This document shows positions 48,116 to 61,900 of a stretch of DNA of 64,000 bases, piece after piece. The first letter of the stretch is position 1; every line of letters begins with the position of its first letter. Source of the DNA: Ptychodera flava. Lineage: Eukaryota; Hemichordata; Enteropneusta; Ptychoderidae. The position numbers and the translations under genes were made by a program. The DNA is taken from the NCBI RefSeq assembly GCF_041260155.1, contig NC_091947.1, forward strand, positions 29,678,528 through 29,742,527, read 5' to 3'. The notes under the pieces were generated by a model. It searched no databases, had not been told where the DNA came from, and was given only the letters and a program-made list of their open reading frames with translations.

Positions 48116-48769
48116 AATCGGATGATTCGCTGAAGTCCAAATGTCGTGCTATATCGGACAAAGATTTAAAAAGAAATCAGACTAAATCCTGCCATGTCAA
48201 GTCAGTTTTAGTTGTTGAAAACTTGATAATCTCATACAGTTTGGAAGGTGTTGCATTAGGGATGAGATACTCTATGTCTGTATCTGGGCTTGCAGCCCTT
48301 TGGCTTTGCTGCATGGATGGTATTATTCTGTCATTCTTCAGTTGGCTGTTTGCTTGTGTAAATTCATAGGTTCAATCAGTACATGGAAAACTAAGTGGCA
48401 GTAAAAGGGTAAAAGACGTTTAAACTAACATACCGACTAGTTAAACTCTAACACTGATTCATGCCATGATGAAAAGTTTATACATCAATAGAGGAATTCC
48501 TTTGAAAGGACTCATACTTCGTGGTGTGCAGTGTGTCATAGTCAGTTGGCATACAGATACAGGATAGCATGGCACAGCCAATGAAGGAATGATAGCGAGA
48601 AATCCTTTACTGGGCATGTGCACAAACAATGTTTGCAAAGTTTGCATTGAATTCAAAAAGTATGCCTATGAACAAGAACAGCTGCCACTATTCTGTACAA
48701 GGACATAGAACACATTTAAAAATGTTCTGATTATTTGCCCCAAAAAACTGTCAAGTTTTACAGTAGACT

Positions 48770-49116
48770 ATGCTGTACTGTCGAATGTGATGCCAATGCA
48801 CTCTTCTGCCTCTTTACCGCATAAAGCAGCTCAGGGAGATGTTCTGGTCTCCCATTTGTTGGGCTCATTTTGAAGCTTATGGAGTACATAAAGTTTGCAA
48901 TATTTTTGTGAAAATAGAATATTCGATTTTTCTCCATAGAGTCAACACAGGGATGGATGGAGGCTATTTTGACTTTGAAGTGATGGGAAATCATTTGTTT
49001 TTCTAGTGCCAACTTTTTGCATGATAACCCCCTGACTTTATTCTCGATTTCAAAGAGGAATAGTTTTAAAGCTTGAGCACAACTTTTCAGTCTCAATTTT
49101 GAGTGTGTACTACCTT
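48770..49116. repeat. Diverged relative of the 27567 MITE
   Basis: Shares, in order, TTCTCCATAGAG, CAGGGATGG, a TTCTCGATTT/TTCTTGATTT block and a closing TACTACCTTA with 27710-27921. The left terminus is not recognisable, so the copy is old or truncated. Confidence 0.5.
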
Positions 49117-49348
49117 ATGTAATACCACATGGAGTTGCTGCAATGCAGCAGAAGACCCACTGACGATACTCTTGAGTGTGATTAAAATAACAATTTTCAC
49201 TGTTTCTGTATAGAGTATTTTTTCTCTGTCAACCTCTCTTGGCTGTATATTGGTAGCTTAATCCACAATATAAACTTTCAAGTCGCCAAAATAAAAACAT
49301 CAAATTTTAGTTGGCTAAACGGAGAACACCAGCTGATAAAGTCAATAC

Positions 49349-49351
<3 letters not shown>

Positions 49352-49379
<28 letters not shown>
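49352..49379. repeat. (CA)n microsatellite
   Basis: Fourteen CA units. Read on the minus strand it is a (TG)n tract 63-90 nt after the likely BRD8 polyadenylation signal. Confidence 0.95.
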
Positions 49380-49384
<5 letters not shown>

Positions 49385-49441
49385 AGAGTCCAACAAACAA
49401 CGAATAGGATACTTGAGGTTGAGAGCTGGAATTTTGGAAAC

Positions 49442-49447
49442 TTTATT
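49442..49447 (-). terminator. Likely BRD8 polyadenylation signal
   Basis: AATAAA on the minus strand about 380 nt after the BRD8 stop codon, followed by the (TG)n tract, which could act as a GU-rich downstream element. Confidence 0.5.
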
Positions 49448-49824
49448 CCAAATGCCCAATGGTTCCACTGTTGTCTCATTCTTTAGACAACAATAAAGCA
49501 AACAATATATTGGAGTTATCCAAAGTTATCGAATACTTTCACATCCTTTGCAAGATATATGCCCAAAAGAAAATATTTACATTTACAAAAATGCTAGTTC
49601 TTGCAGCTCTTCAACAACTGAAAGTTCATGGCCAAGAGGATTTTTATCAGAGCTCAGTGACAGCACACTAAACAGTTCACAAAACACACAATACTCTGAT
49701 CTAATTGGCAGAGGCACATGAATACGTATTGACAAGTTCAAAGTTATTCGTTTGCAATGGTGGAGGGTTTCGCATTCCAGTCACATGGCAGTTGTAAGTA
49801 CAATTTTTGTGGCATCGATCAGTG

Positions 49825-49911
49825 TTATTCATCTGCTCTGGTCCGTCGTTTCTTTCCTGATGTCTCTGTGGCCTCAGCAGACAACTTTCTGCGTCGACCT
49901 TGATCATCATC
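49825..49911 (-). CDS. Brd8: BRD8 terminal exon
   Basis: Acceptor TTTCTTCCAG. Encodes DDDQGRRRKLSAEATETSGK and KRRTRADE, then TAA at 49827-49825. The basic cluster looks like a nuclear localisation signal. Confidence 0.88.
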   Translation of the reverse strand, partial: DDDQGRRRKLSAEATETSGKKRRTRADE

Positions 49912-52900
49912 CTGGAAGAAAGATTTGCACCATGAAATATTTTGTGAACCATTTTGAAAAAGATACTAAACTAACAAAAAGTAAGAAGAATACAATATCA
50001 CAAACTTCGGCATAATAAGTGTCAAAAACTATCAACAATGGCTTGGACATTTGTCCGTGGAGTTAAAAGCATTTTGTTCCAATGCATGAAATTACTGTAA
50101 AATGCCTTTTTACTTAACATCCTATTTAGCTAATTTAGCTAACTCTGTCAATTCCTGAATATGAGATGCTGCTAATTAAAACTTTTCTCGATATTTGCTA
50201 TGGTCAGGAAGGCATGTCACTGATTGCAATAAAAATCCAAATGCTAAAAAAAATGCAGCTTATTCAAAGTGTTATACAGTATTGGTTTGATTGAGTATCA
50301 GTAATATTGTGTACACCATATCCAATGACATATTCCCAGATAGGCTTTATCAAGACTCTAGACCACACAATGTTCATATAGCCATGCAGAGGAATGGAAA
50401 GAGTTGCTACACTACATTCAGTATTCAACCAACTGGTAGATATTCTGAAAAAGACATTAAATGAATTTCTGGCCAATATTTTATGTCTTTAGTGTGTTAT
50501 GTTTACAATTTATTTTCAGAGAGTGAGAAGTTTCAAATCCCATGAATTCTATCAACCAGACTTGGAAAACCATTTTTTGTCGAAATAGTGAAAGGGAACT
50601 GTAGAAGAAAACTCTTTGTGGCAAATTTGTATAGATAATGCACAGCTATCAAATGATTTCATGTTGATTATAAAATTTCCCGTAACACTAAAAATACTGC
50701 TGGGCTCTGATTAAACTCAGAGTCAAACTAAAGTGATTTTCCTGTATGGTAATCCTTTTTACTCACCTTGTCAGAGGAATCTTGTCTCCTTGTTGGGGTT
50801 TCCCGGATCCTCAAGACCTTGGATTCCTTGGATTCTGATTGCTGGACCATCAGCTGAGTTGTCAGGAACACCTGTCGGAAATGTAACAAAGTAACCAATC
50901 AGATCAATTTCACATGTCACATGTCACAGGGAGCAATTTGAATGCCATCAAACCTTTGGTGTAGTTTTGAGATACTTTGAGCGTATTAAAAATGAAATAG
51001 ACAACTTGAAAAATTATGATAGAAGGGACTGACTGTGTTATCATCATCGTTCCTCATAATCACTGATAATTGAGAATATTCATGGCAATACATCACATGA
51101 ACAAAATACACAATCCAAATACTTTCATGTACCGGTATATCCCTGAAGACACAATTTACAATAATAGGCTAACATGTAACAAAGTTTCTCCTGACAACAT
51201 CACCTTATCATGTATTGAATTGACTTACAGCTGCCAACAATCACGTAAAATTCATCTATACTCCACAAATATATATGTGAAGGAGAGCTGATTATGATGA
51301 GTTCTGCCTACCTAGTGGGCAGTTTCAGTACAGTATCAGCTCAGGACAAAACCTACTTTTCTCTGAGAATTTTTGCATTATGCTTTTTAGCTGTCCCAAT
51401 TTCACTGCATGAATTGTAGATTTCAAGTTTTTTGATCCACAAAAATGAAATAAATCTAGAGGGTTTGAAACATTTTCTGACCTGTATGTGTTCCATGACA
51501 TCTCGTTGCATTTCAATGGCCATGTGGTAGACATCGTGGTCGGAACTGTTGTACATGATGGCGTTTTGGAACATCAACATGATGTTTCTCTGAAATTCAC
51601 TGGTGGTTCTCAGCTGCCCACTCTCTAGATTCTTCTTGATGGTGGACAGATCCATAGGACGGTAAACAATGCTGTGATAGCCAGGAGCCAAGTCATCCGT
51701 CACAGGATGCAGAAACACATTGGCATATCTGAAAGGTGTTCACAAATAGTTATGTATAGGAAAAACAAATAGTTATCACAAATAGTTATGTATATTCAGA
51801 AGGATAACAAGACTAAAATCCATAAAAAGCAATTTCAGGTAAGAGAAATAATTTCAGTATGATGATTTGGGGACTAATTTTTTCTCTGCTCAAGAACAAT
51901 ATGAGTAAATAGTCACTTCATCACCGGTGTATGGATCTGTACCTGCCTGTGCCTCTTGTGCCTGTGAAGTTGTACAATTTATTTTCAAGAAAGTGATTTC
52001 TCAGTGTTAGTGGGTTTTGTGCATTTGTATGAGAAAATGCTATATTGACAGACGACTGAGGACTGGTTACATACTTATGGGAAGCAGCGGCCCTCCAAAC
52101 CATCATTATTGATTTCTTCCATGCTTTCTGTGCCTGTATGGCTTCAGGGTCATCACTTCTGAAAGAAAACCAAAGTCATTGGTCAGGCATTAATTCAACA
52201 TATCTCATGTCTCTGAAGTCAAATTACACATCGTATTTTTATAGAGACCTAGCACACTGCCGAAATTTGTATAAGGTGGTTTGTGGAGAGTTCCAAAAAC
52301 ACATTGATAATATCTGTCGTGACTTATGATTCCCATTAGCCACTTTTACAAATCTCAACAACATCCTCCAGTACAAGTAATCTTGGACCATCCTACAAAG
52401 TTAGGGGGAAAATTACATTAAGCACACCCATATAGGATTTCCCAGTAAGTTAACAATCATGGATTTGGACTTACCCTTGTGATAGTGAGGCTGGACTACC
52501 TGGTATGGATTCAGTAAAGAACTGAAGATGTGGATGTGACTTGCTACCGTCATCACCGCTATCAGCTGCTAGCCACTCCTCAGCTTCACTTCTCTCATCA
52601 TCCTTTCTCTCATCAACACTTCCCGCATCGCTGGTTCCGTCTTTTCTGGTCAGCTTCTCGGACATCTCTCCCTCACCATCCTCATCCTGGAAGTGATACC
52701 AATACATGAGGTTACATCACAAACATAGGGTTCAGGGGGATGTGTCTATTGGCAGAGACCACTGTTAGAGTATTTTGATGACCTTTACTTTGCACAGATT
52801 ATCTTGTACACAGGACAAACTGTTATCAGAGGCCACATGTCATTGGACAAGTTGGGATGATACTGATTTGTGATTGGAAGAGTGATGATTTGGTATCGAA

Positions 52901-55900
52901 TTAGACACCTTCAATAGGTCAAGCTGGAAGCCAGAGCCAGTAGGTCAGCACATGACAGTACAGTCAACAACCTACTTTGCTATAATGATGCTATCATGAA
53001 GGTGAAGAAACACAAATGGGAGGAGCAGCACATTCACCTGGCAAATTTTCTGTGGTGCTTTTTGTAAACTTTTTGCTCTAGGGAAGACAAATTATAGCTT
53101 TCTCAAGAACCAAATAAATATTACATGAAATAAATATCAAGAACTGAGGATGAACAAACCTGTTTTTCACGGTTCCTGACCCTGGCACTTTTCCGACTGC
53201 CAAAAGTCCTGGTCTTGGCACCTCTTCTCCTGGCTGATTTGGGATCACTTTCTGGTCTAGCTGACGATGTACTGCTGCTGGGAGATGCAGGTTCCTCCTT
53301 GAAAGACACCTCCTCATCCACACTGAGACTGCTCACTGGTTTGGTCTCTGCTGACAGGGTCTCTTCTTTCTCTGAACTCTACAATGTGGACACAAATAAG
53401 AAATATTTTCATTTTGACCTTTACCCTCTGACCTATGACCCTAGATGGCAAAGTATCACTGATTTTAGATTTGATTCAAGCTGACTTCCCAGTTACTGTT
53501 CTGATTGCATGTACGTCAAAAGGAAATCAAAGTTTTATGTGGACACAGAAACAGAATCTAGACAGGTTTGGCAGGATCCCAGAATCGTGACTATATGTCA
53601 CATACTGAAATATCTATATAGTATTGCTGCAGTATTCACCCACCAGGTGATAGGTACCATTCTGTTAACTTAATCAAAGGCCTTTATTTGCTGGCTTTGG
53701 ATACTATTGACTGCCTTGCTGTCACGTTCCCAATGTACACAGGCTGTGCTTTCCTTTTTCATCACAATACCAGGTGTCAAGATGGCTTTCAAACAAATCT
53801 TTCATTGAATTCATCCCACCATAGTGGGAGGGGAGGGCTTAAAAAGTATGTGAAAATTCATGAGTGGCATGTTGCAGAATGATTCCCACTTACTCTGTCA
53901 AGTTTTATGAGAAGATGATTTACTGTGATGAAAACAGCAAGGAAAGACTTTGTTATCTTGTGAGAACAATAACATGAAAAGTCAGGAGGAATCATAATAT
54001 AATCATTATAAAGAAACTTTACATGTAAATGACTGTGCAATGAATGTACAGGAAATGCCAGCGTGGTATACAACAATGATGGACTGGACAGAATTTTTTT
54101 TCTCTAAATGATTTAAGTGATTGGTGAAATGATATGACTGATATGCAGTTTTGAAAATCTGTTTCATCCAATTTTTTGGTATAGCTGCGATTTCAAATTT
54201 CTTTTTCAACAATTCTGAAAATTTCAAAAAAGTACTGAGAGAAGCCATATACACAGCTATTTAGCCGAAAATCACTCCAGATGAATTATTTATGATCTGT
54301 TCCACTCATCAGGTTATAAACACTGGCTGAATTTCCTCCTTGTTTGCACTTACTAATTTGATGTGTGAATAAAGTTACTGGTTAGTAAGAAATAAAATAT
54401 TCTATGATGTCACTTACTGTTACCATGAACTTAGCACTGAAAATACAAAGAAATTTGAGTATGAGGAAGAGAGAAGATGTTTATGTCAGTGCAGATGGCC
54501 AGCAAACTAAGAAATCTAATTGTAACATGACTAGGTCATAGGTCATTTGTTGCTATGGTAATGTGTCAGAATGAAGTGTTGTGCCAATAAAGTTTAACTC
54601 AAGATCTACAATCACGATCTACGATGAAAGTGAATGTTCAACCATTCTGGACATAAAACTAAATCTGGTGAAATGGTTTCACGAAGTCTACACTTTGCAC
54701 ATTTTTGTCAGAAATTTTTTGAAAGTTGATTTCTGAGTTTGCTGGCTAATGTAGAGAGCGTGCCCAGAACAGCACTGTATGTTGTGTGGTATGGAATCCT
54801 CCCCTGTAAAAGGCTGTGAATTCATAAAAATTAGTAGAAACCTAATGATATGTTTATTGTGGTTTTTTTAGCCTGGTGAGATCTGATACCTGCACATCTA
54901 TTTCTTTCTCATCATCCCCTGTGTCCTTCTCACAGTGTTTGTCAACCTTTTCCTCACTCACTGTGACGTCGGTATCAGAGGGTTTGGCAGACACTGATTC
55001 AGTCTCCAGGGGCTCTGTGACCTCAATGTCTGTCCTAGGGCTTGTCTGTTCCTGTGTTGGGGGGATAAATACAAGACACTGCATAACATCCTGCTGGCGG
55101 AGGGGTTTTTAACCCTTTCACCACCTCTATATGGTTGCAACCCTATCGTTATGAGGCAGGGTTGGACTTCTGCACTGTAACTTGGGGGTGAAAGGGTTAA
55201 TTAGAGTTGATTATGGAACTGCAAAACACTTTACTGAAGAAATGACATACAAACAGTCAAAACACATTCTGCTATAAACATAACTTATGCTTCTTACATG
55301 TACAGAATTCACAGTTCATGCAGTGGATGTGTTGTGAGAAGACTTACATCACTCTACAACTTGACAAATGTAGAGATTTACAGCCTTTTTGACAAACAGC
55401 GAAGATTGATAGAGCACAACAAGGTACATGAGAACTCTATTTACATCCAAAAGGCAAACACTAATGTAAAAGAATGTCTAAAGGAACAGTTGATGTAACT
55501 TTTGATCATTTTTTCGCTGATTTTGTCGTTACAGTATTGTCAACTATGGTTTCTTGTTATTATTATTATTATTTAATTCTTAACAAACGCACTACACATA
55601 GTCTCAGTGCATTGTACATACAATAAAGGACAAAAAAATAGACAAAGTTATCAAATAGTAAAACAACTCGGAATTGACTTAAAAAATGAAATGATGAATT
55701 AAAAATTAAAAAATGAGATAAAATATAGTGTCCAGTTAAAACCGATTCCAATAGAATAAAATATAGAATTGAGTAGTCCCTGTAAAAACATAAATGGACC
55801 TATGAATAGTACTTAGTAAAAAGATGTGTCTTTAAACCACGTTTAAAACAGTCAATAGTTTGAGCAGTACGAATTTCATGCGGCAAAGAATTCCATAAAT

Positions 55901-58900
55901 CAGGTGCACATACAGAAAAGGCTCTTTGACCGTACGCTTTATTAAACTTCCCTCGTGGTGGCACTAACCGTACGGAGTTCGATGATCGCAGGTCTCTGGA
56001 TGGGACATACATTTCGGTCAGTTCTTTCAAGTAAAGTGTTGCGATTCCATGAACAACTTTAAAGGTAAGTAGCAAAACTTTAAATATAATGCGAGCCTCT
56101 ATTGGAAGCCAATGCAGATCAGTTAAAACTGGAGTGATGTGACAAAATCTACGTGTACGGCTAACGAGGCGAGCTGCAGCGTTTTGGACTGATTGGACAC
56201 GTGCAAGTTGATCTTTGTGGACACCATAGAGGAGACTATTACAATAGTCCAATCGGGAAGTGACAAACGCGTGGATTAATTTCTCTGTGGTTGCTTTATC
56301 CAGTAAATTACGTATCTTGCTTATCCTAGATAATGAAAAATAACCATTCCTGCAGATCTGACTTATATGATTTGACATGGAGCCATCACTGCTGAGAGAA
56401 ACACCTAAATTCCGAACGGAGAGAGAAGGAATGATGTTGATTTCACCTACTCTCAGGCTGGTCAGTGGTACAGTATCTGATTTAAGGCGCGATGAGAAGT
56501 GGACGACCTCTGTCTTATTATCGTTGAGAACTAGCAAGTTACATTTCATCCATCCGCGAATTTCGTCGACACATGTCTCAGCATTGACTTTCACGTCATT
56601 TGGATTGTTACAGACAACATAGATTTGCGTATCATCCGCATACATCATATAATCAAGATCGTGAGCAATAATTACTCTTCTAGTGGAGCCGTGTACAAGG
56701 TAAAGAGGATTGGTCCTAACACTGAACCTTGTGGGACACCAAACTTCATGAATGAATCGACGATGTTGAAGAGCCCACCTTGACGTGTTGATTACGATTT
56801 AACAAATACGACCGGAACCAAGACAAAGCTGTGCCAGTAATGCCAAAACGAAATTCAAGTCTATGTAGAAGCACCTCGTGATCGATGGTGTCAATGCGGC
56901 AGATAGATCTAGCATGATGAGCAGAACATCCTTTTTCTCATTCAGGGCCAGCATGATGTCATTGTGGACACGCACAAGAGCAGTCTCAGTACTGTGGTTA
57001 GCACGATATGCGCTTTGACATTTGGTAAACAAATTAAATTTGCTTAGATGAATGTTTAATTGCGAAGCTACAATCCGCTCAAGGATTTTCGATAAAAATG
57101 ACAAATTTGAAACGGGTCTGTAATTTTTAAGGATGTTCTTGTCCAGATCAGGTTTCTTAAGCAGTGGTCTGATGATGGCCGATTTGAAATGACTGGGAAC
57201 TATGCCGGTAGAAAGTGACGCATTAAACAAAATGGCCAAGAAAGGTGCGAAAGCATTGATATGATCTTTGATACAGCTTGCCGGCAGTGGGTCAAGGTCG
57301 CATGTTTTTGAAGACGCTTGCTTAACCAACGATGTTACTTCATCTGTTGTAACAGAATTAAAGTTAGTAAATGTGTGGATTGGTAGGATGTCATCACGAT
57401 CAATGCAAGGAGTTTGAGTGCCAAGGCCCTCACGAAGTTTCAACACCTTACTATCAAAGAAGTCGATGAATTTTGTAGGAATTTCTGTCACAGGAATGTT
57501 ACTTGGAAGGACGTTAGAATTGGTTGTTCTAGTGTCAGACAACTCAGCAATGATCTTATACAATCTCTTGGTGTCAGCCTCTTGTATTCGATTCCGATGA
57601 TAGCTCGCTTTAATCTCATCACATCGACGGAAGTATTCATATCGCTTTGCAGTGAATATTTGAGAATCGATTTCGAGTTTTGTGCGGCGCCATTTTCTCT
57701 CTAACTGTCGCACCTGTTCAAAAGATCTTCAGAAAACCATGGGACGCGTCTCTTCTCAATCATGACTTTTTCAGAGACTGGGGCAACACTATCCAAAACA
57801 TCTGTGACACCATCATGGAAAAATTCAGAGAGGCTTTCAACACCGACATTTCGTGGGTAGTTTGCAAGTTTGTCACAACCTTGTCTTGGAAATCTTCGCC
57901 ATTGATGGACCGAAAGTTCCGTCGCGTGATTGTGGTCTTTTGGTTTGGTGGTCGCTGTACATTTAAATCAAATTGCACGATGCCATGATCGGAGTTCATG
58001 AAGTGTTCAACAGTAACTGAATGTAAAAACTGGTCTGTTGTACGTGTTATGAGTAGATCCAGGGTGTGGCCCATGGCATGAGTAGAGTGTTGAACGTGTT
58101 GTTGTAATCCCATCGACTGTAACAGGTTTGATAACTTTACTGTATCAGGTGAGGTCGCATAATCGAAGTGAATATTAAAGTCCCCTGCTATTATGAGATG
58201 ACCAGGCGAAGGTATGGCAATTTCAAGTAAAGTGGAGAACTCCATGATGAAATCATTTATAGTTGCCTTGTTTTTCGACGATTTAGGAGGTCGGTAGATG
58301 GCGATAATATGTAACGACTGACTGGCAGATTTTAGAGTGATGTCCAATGATTCGAAAGAATTAAAGGAACCAGATCTCTTCTCAACAACTTTTAAGTTTG
58401 AACGTGCGATCACAGCTACGCCGCCACCTCTCCGTGCAGACCGAGACCTCTGGTGTATTGTATAGCCATGAATTGATGAGTTAAATTCTGCGATGGTGGG
58501 ATCAGTTTGGCCTTTCAACCATGTCTCAGTGATGACTAAAATATCCAGTTTCTCTTCAACCAAAGTTGTTGCGATGGCGCCTATTTTACTTGTTATTGAG
58601 CGAGCATTCCACAGAGCAGATTTCATTTGTAGCTTTTGTAAACACCTGGATACTATTGGAATTTTCACCAAGACTGATTCTCGTTGGCATCAGCTGGCTG
58701 AAAAGTGCGGTGACTAACAAAACTTTGAATGGTCTTTGGTTCATCTTTGACAGTGCTTTGATCGCCTAACTGCCGTAGCACACTTGTTCGAAAACATTCC
58801 CTAGACAACCGCCTGGCCCGATGGTAGGTAACAACTGTTTGAATACGATACCTGGGCTTTGGGTGTTTCAGTCCTGCCTTGCGTCCTCGCGGTCTGAACA

Positions 58901-61900
58901 GTGAATTGACAGGATTCCACCTTGAACAAAGAGTCTTACGTAATAAGGACGGTCGGGTAGCCATTTTCCAAAATCACCAACGTTGCGCACACACAAGTAG
59001 AAAACTCAGTGAAGTTTGCTCCCTCCAGGAATGATAAAAGTAGGGCTAAAAGTCCAGAAGGGTCCTCAAACACTTAAAACAACAGATAAAAACTGTTCGG
59101 CACTGAGACGACTTTTTAAAACTGTAAAATCCTTAAAAACGGAGAGACGAGCTGAAAGGCTGCGATGAACAGCGCCAACATACATCTACTCCTCAACGCA
59201 TGTTGAGACACACAGTATTTAGCTTGTCAGCTCTGTCTGTATATTTCTAGACTGCGTTGCTATCGTTGACATGAGAATTCTGGTCTGGACTTAAATTCAA
59301 ATTTAAACAATTACAGTGCATCTTACATGAAAAGATGATGTGTTGAAAGGCTAAATAGTGGTTGTTTCAACGTGCTTTGGAGAGTAGAACAGGATCTTGC
59401 AACTGACATACAAAAAATGATGAAAAAAATGTCAAAAGATACAGCTATTGTCTCTTTAACATTGGTATACATAATGTTTTGGCAAAACAAAGAAGATCTA
59501 GGGTTTTAGTTTTTCTAAAATGAGAGCATTTCAACTGTACATGAGGCTTCAACACTCACTGGCATTTGGGAGATTTATAACAACTTGTATTGTGAGCATT
59601 TGAACAACTACTTGAGTCTACCCAAATGCATTTCACAATATCACAAACTGCCACAAAAGGCTAATTGATCATTTGATGCTGGAACACACAGCTATTTAAA
59701 GGAATAAAATTATTTCAAAGCATTCTGCATTTCATCACACACCAATAAACAAAGACTTACAATAATTTTAACACTATCCTCTGATGTTTCATCCTGGATT
59801 TCAATGCTTGGAATCTGGATTGGTTCCGGATCTTTTGTTATTTCAGTTGTACTTGGTACTGGCAGCGGGACAGTTAGTGGTGTGGAATCGGATCCACCGA
59901 CATGCACTGGTGTGGTTGGTGTCTTGGGTATGCTACTGCATGATATTGTCTTCGGAGAATTCAATAGTTTGGACAATGTAGGTGCACCTAGGCAGACAAG
60001 AAGTGAAAAGTTGATTTCAAATCCTAAGTTTGCAGCATTCATAAACAAATTTCATTGAAGGTTCATTTACTGCCCCGAATTCTGAATTCTACCCTTATTT
60101 TCTACAGCTACACATGTTTTTCTGTAATAAAATGTGCACTGGAAAAAAATGGGATTTGGACTCAACAAATATTCTAACCACACATGTTCAACATTTTGTT
60201 ATGAAAAGATACATATTCTTGCTTGAAAATACTAACAAGTTACAACTGCACTTCATTCGAGACTACGACAAAGACTGCTAGGCTTGCTGTGACAGTATGC
60301 TCAATCAAATTACAACTGCAAAAAAAAATGACAGGTCAAGTAGGGGTCAAGAAAATGGCAAATTTGACTTGATGACAGAGATGAAGCTATGCATTTTTCA
60401 TACTCATTTATTATAGTATATATGGTTTTAGAACATGGGGACCGATTTTTCACACATAGGACAAGACACAGTGTAACGTGAATTACAAGTTTCCAATACC
60501 TGCAAGACTTTGTTTACTTGGTGATGGGGACGTAGGAACTGTTGTGGCAGTAGTTGTAGTTGGTGTTGTGGTCGGACTCAGAGTTGCAGTACTTGTGTTG
60601 AAATCCAGCTGGGTGGTGGTCTCCTGTGAAGTTTGGGAAAACACATATGGTTTGAACACCCGTTGCTGATACAAGGAATGAGGTCAATGCCGGGCAACAG
60701 GGGCAGAATGTTAATGTCATACACCATCAAGCAATGCACTATGTCAATATCAAGAGATGAAATGGATGGTGGGGTGTAAATTACAAGAAACTGGTAATAA
60801 TAGTTCATTTCAACAATGAATATCAGTATAGTGTGACCAAGTGAATTATTGCTGGTGTATATTTAATAAAATAATGAACAACGTAAATGTTATGAAGTGA
60901 ATCTAGCAGTCAAGTGATAGTGATCAGCAATTGACGCATAGTTAGCAATGATCAGTATTATTATAAACCATGAACACGGCAAAGGAGATATATAAGTGTA
61001 AAGTTATTAGCATGTGATTTCAATGTTGTGAACTTAGCACTATCAAGAAATAACAGATGCAAAACTGTTATAATAATAAAGTGGGAAATAAGCAAGAATG
61101 ATATGAAGAATGATTTAACATGTAGATATGTTACTAGTTATGGTTATTTCAGTATTAAAAACACTAACAACAAAAGAGTTGAAGATTGACACAAATAAAT
61201 CAACAGTCAGTAAATGGGAACAGGAACGTATACCACTGTTATTGAATTCCAGAAGCACTTTCAATGTGTTTGTAAAAAAGGCAAATATCTGTCTGGTATT
61301 TCAGATGTTCAATATTTGACGTGAATATAGTCAATCAAGCTGATAACACATTTAAATACACAAAGTCACCATGCAAAATATATGTTGACAAAAAATAATT
61401 TGCATGCAAAGACAAGAAATTAAGTCTCATTTCAGATGGTATCACAGTATCTTCACTGTATAGTCATTCACAGAGTTTTTATGGGAAATTAATCTTGTCA
61501 CATTGACAGCATGTACAAATACTGTATTATGAGAATGTACAGGAAATAAAGCTGTTATGAAATGAAACTGTAAAGTCCGTGCTACAGAGTACTATAGACA
61601 GCCTGCACCAGTTGTCCCCACAATTTTGGTAGAATGAAATGTTTATATTTGTGAATAAAGTCACTGAGGGTTGTACCAAAATGGATTTTAGGAGGGTGAA
61701 AGTGACAGACTTCCTGGAGGAAAAGATATCATGAAGTGACAGCATGCAATGCTTTCGATCTTCACACCATTGATAAAATGTGTGACAATGAAGTACTACA
61801 GACATTGATTCTAATGCCATGGGAAAGACAACTACACTTTTAAACATAGTAAAAGTGGTTTCTTATAAAAGATATGGCAGAGCAGTGATGGCCCCCATGT

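Larger units (their letters stand above)
45443..49351. other. Convergent intergenic region between the SR gene and BRD8
   Basis: No exon recognised. Contains a decayed repeat at about 47690-48115 and a diverged copy of the 27567 MITE family at about 48770-49116. Confidence 0.55.

Noticed and set aside
58665..58964. Host gene with Arg-rich N terminus
   Set aside because: Lies directly upstream of the LINE endonuclease on the same strand, so it is best read as the element's own leader ORF.
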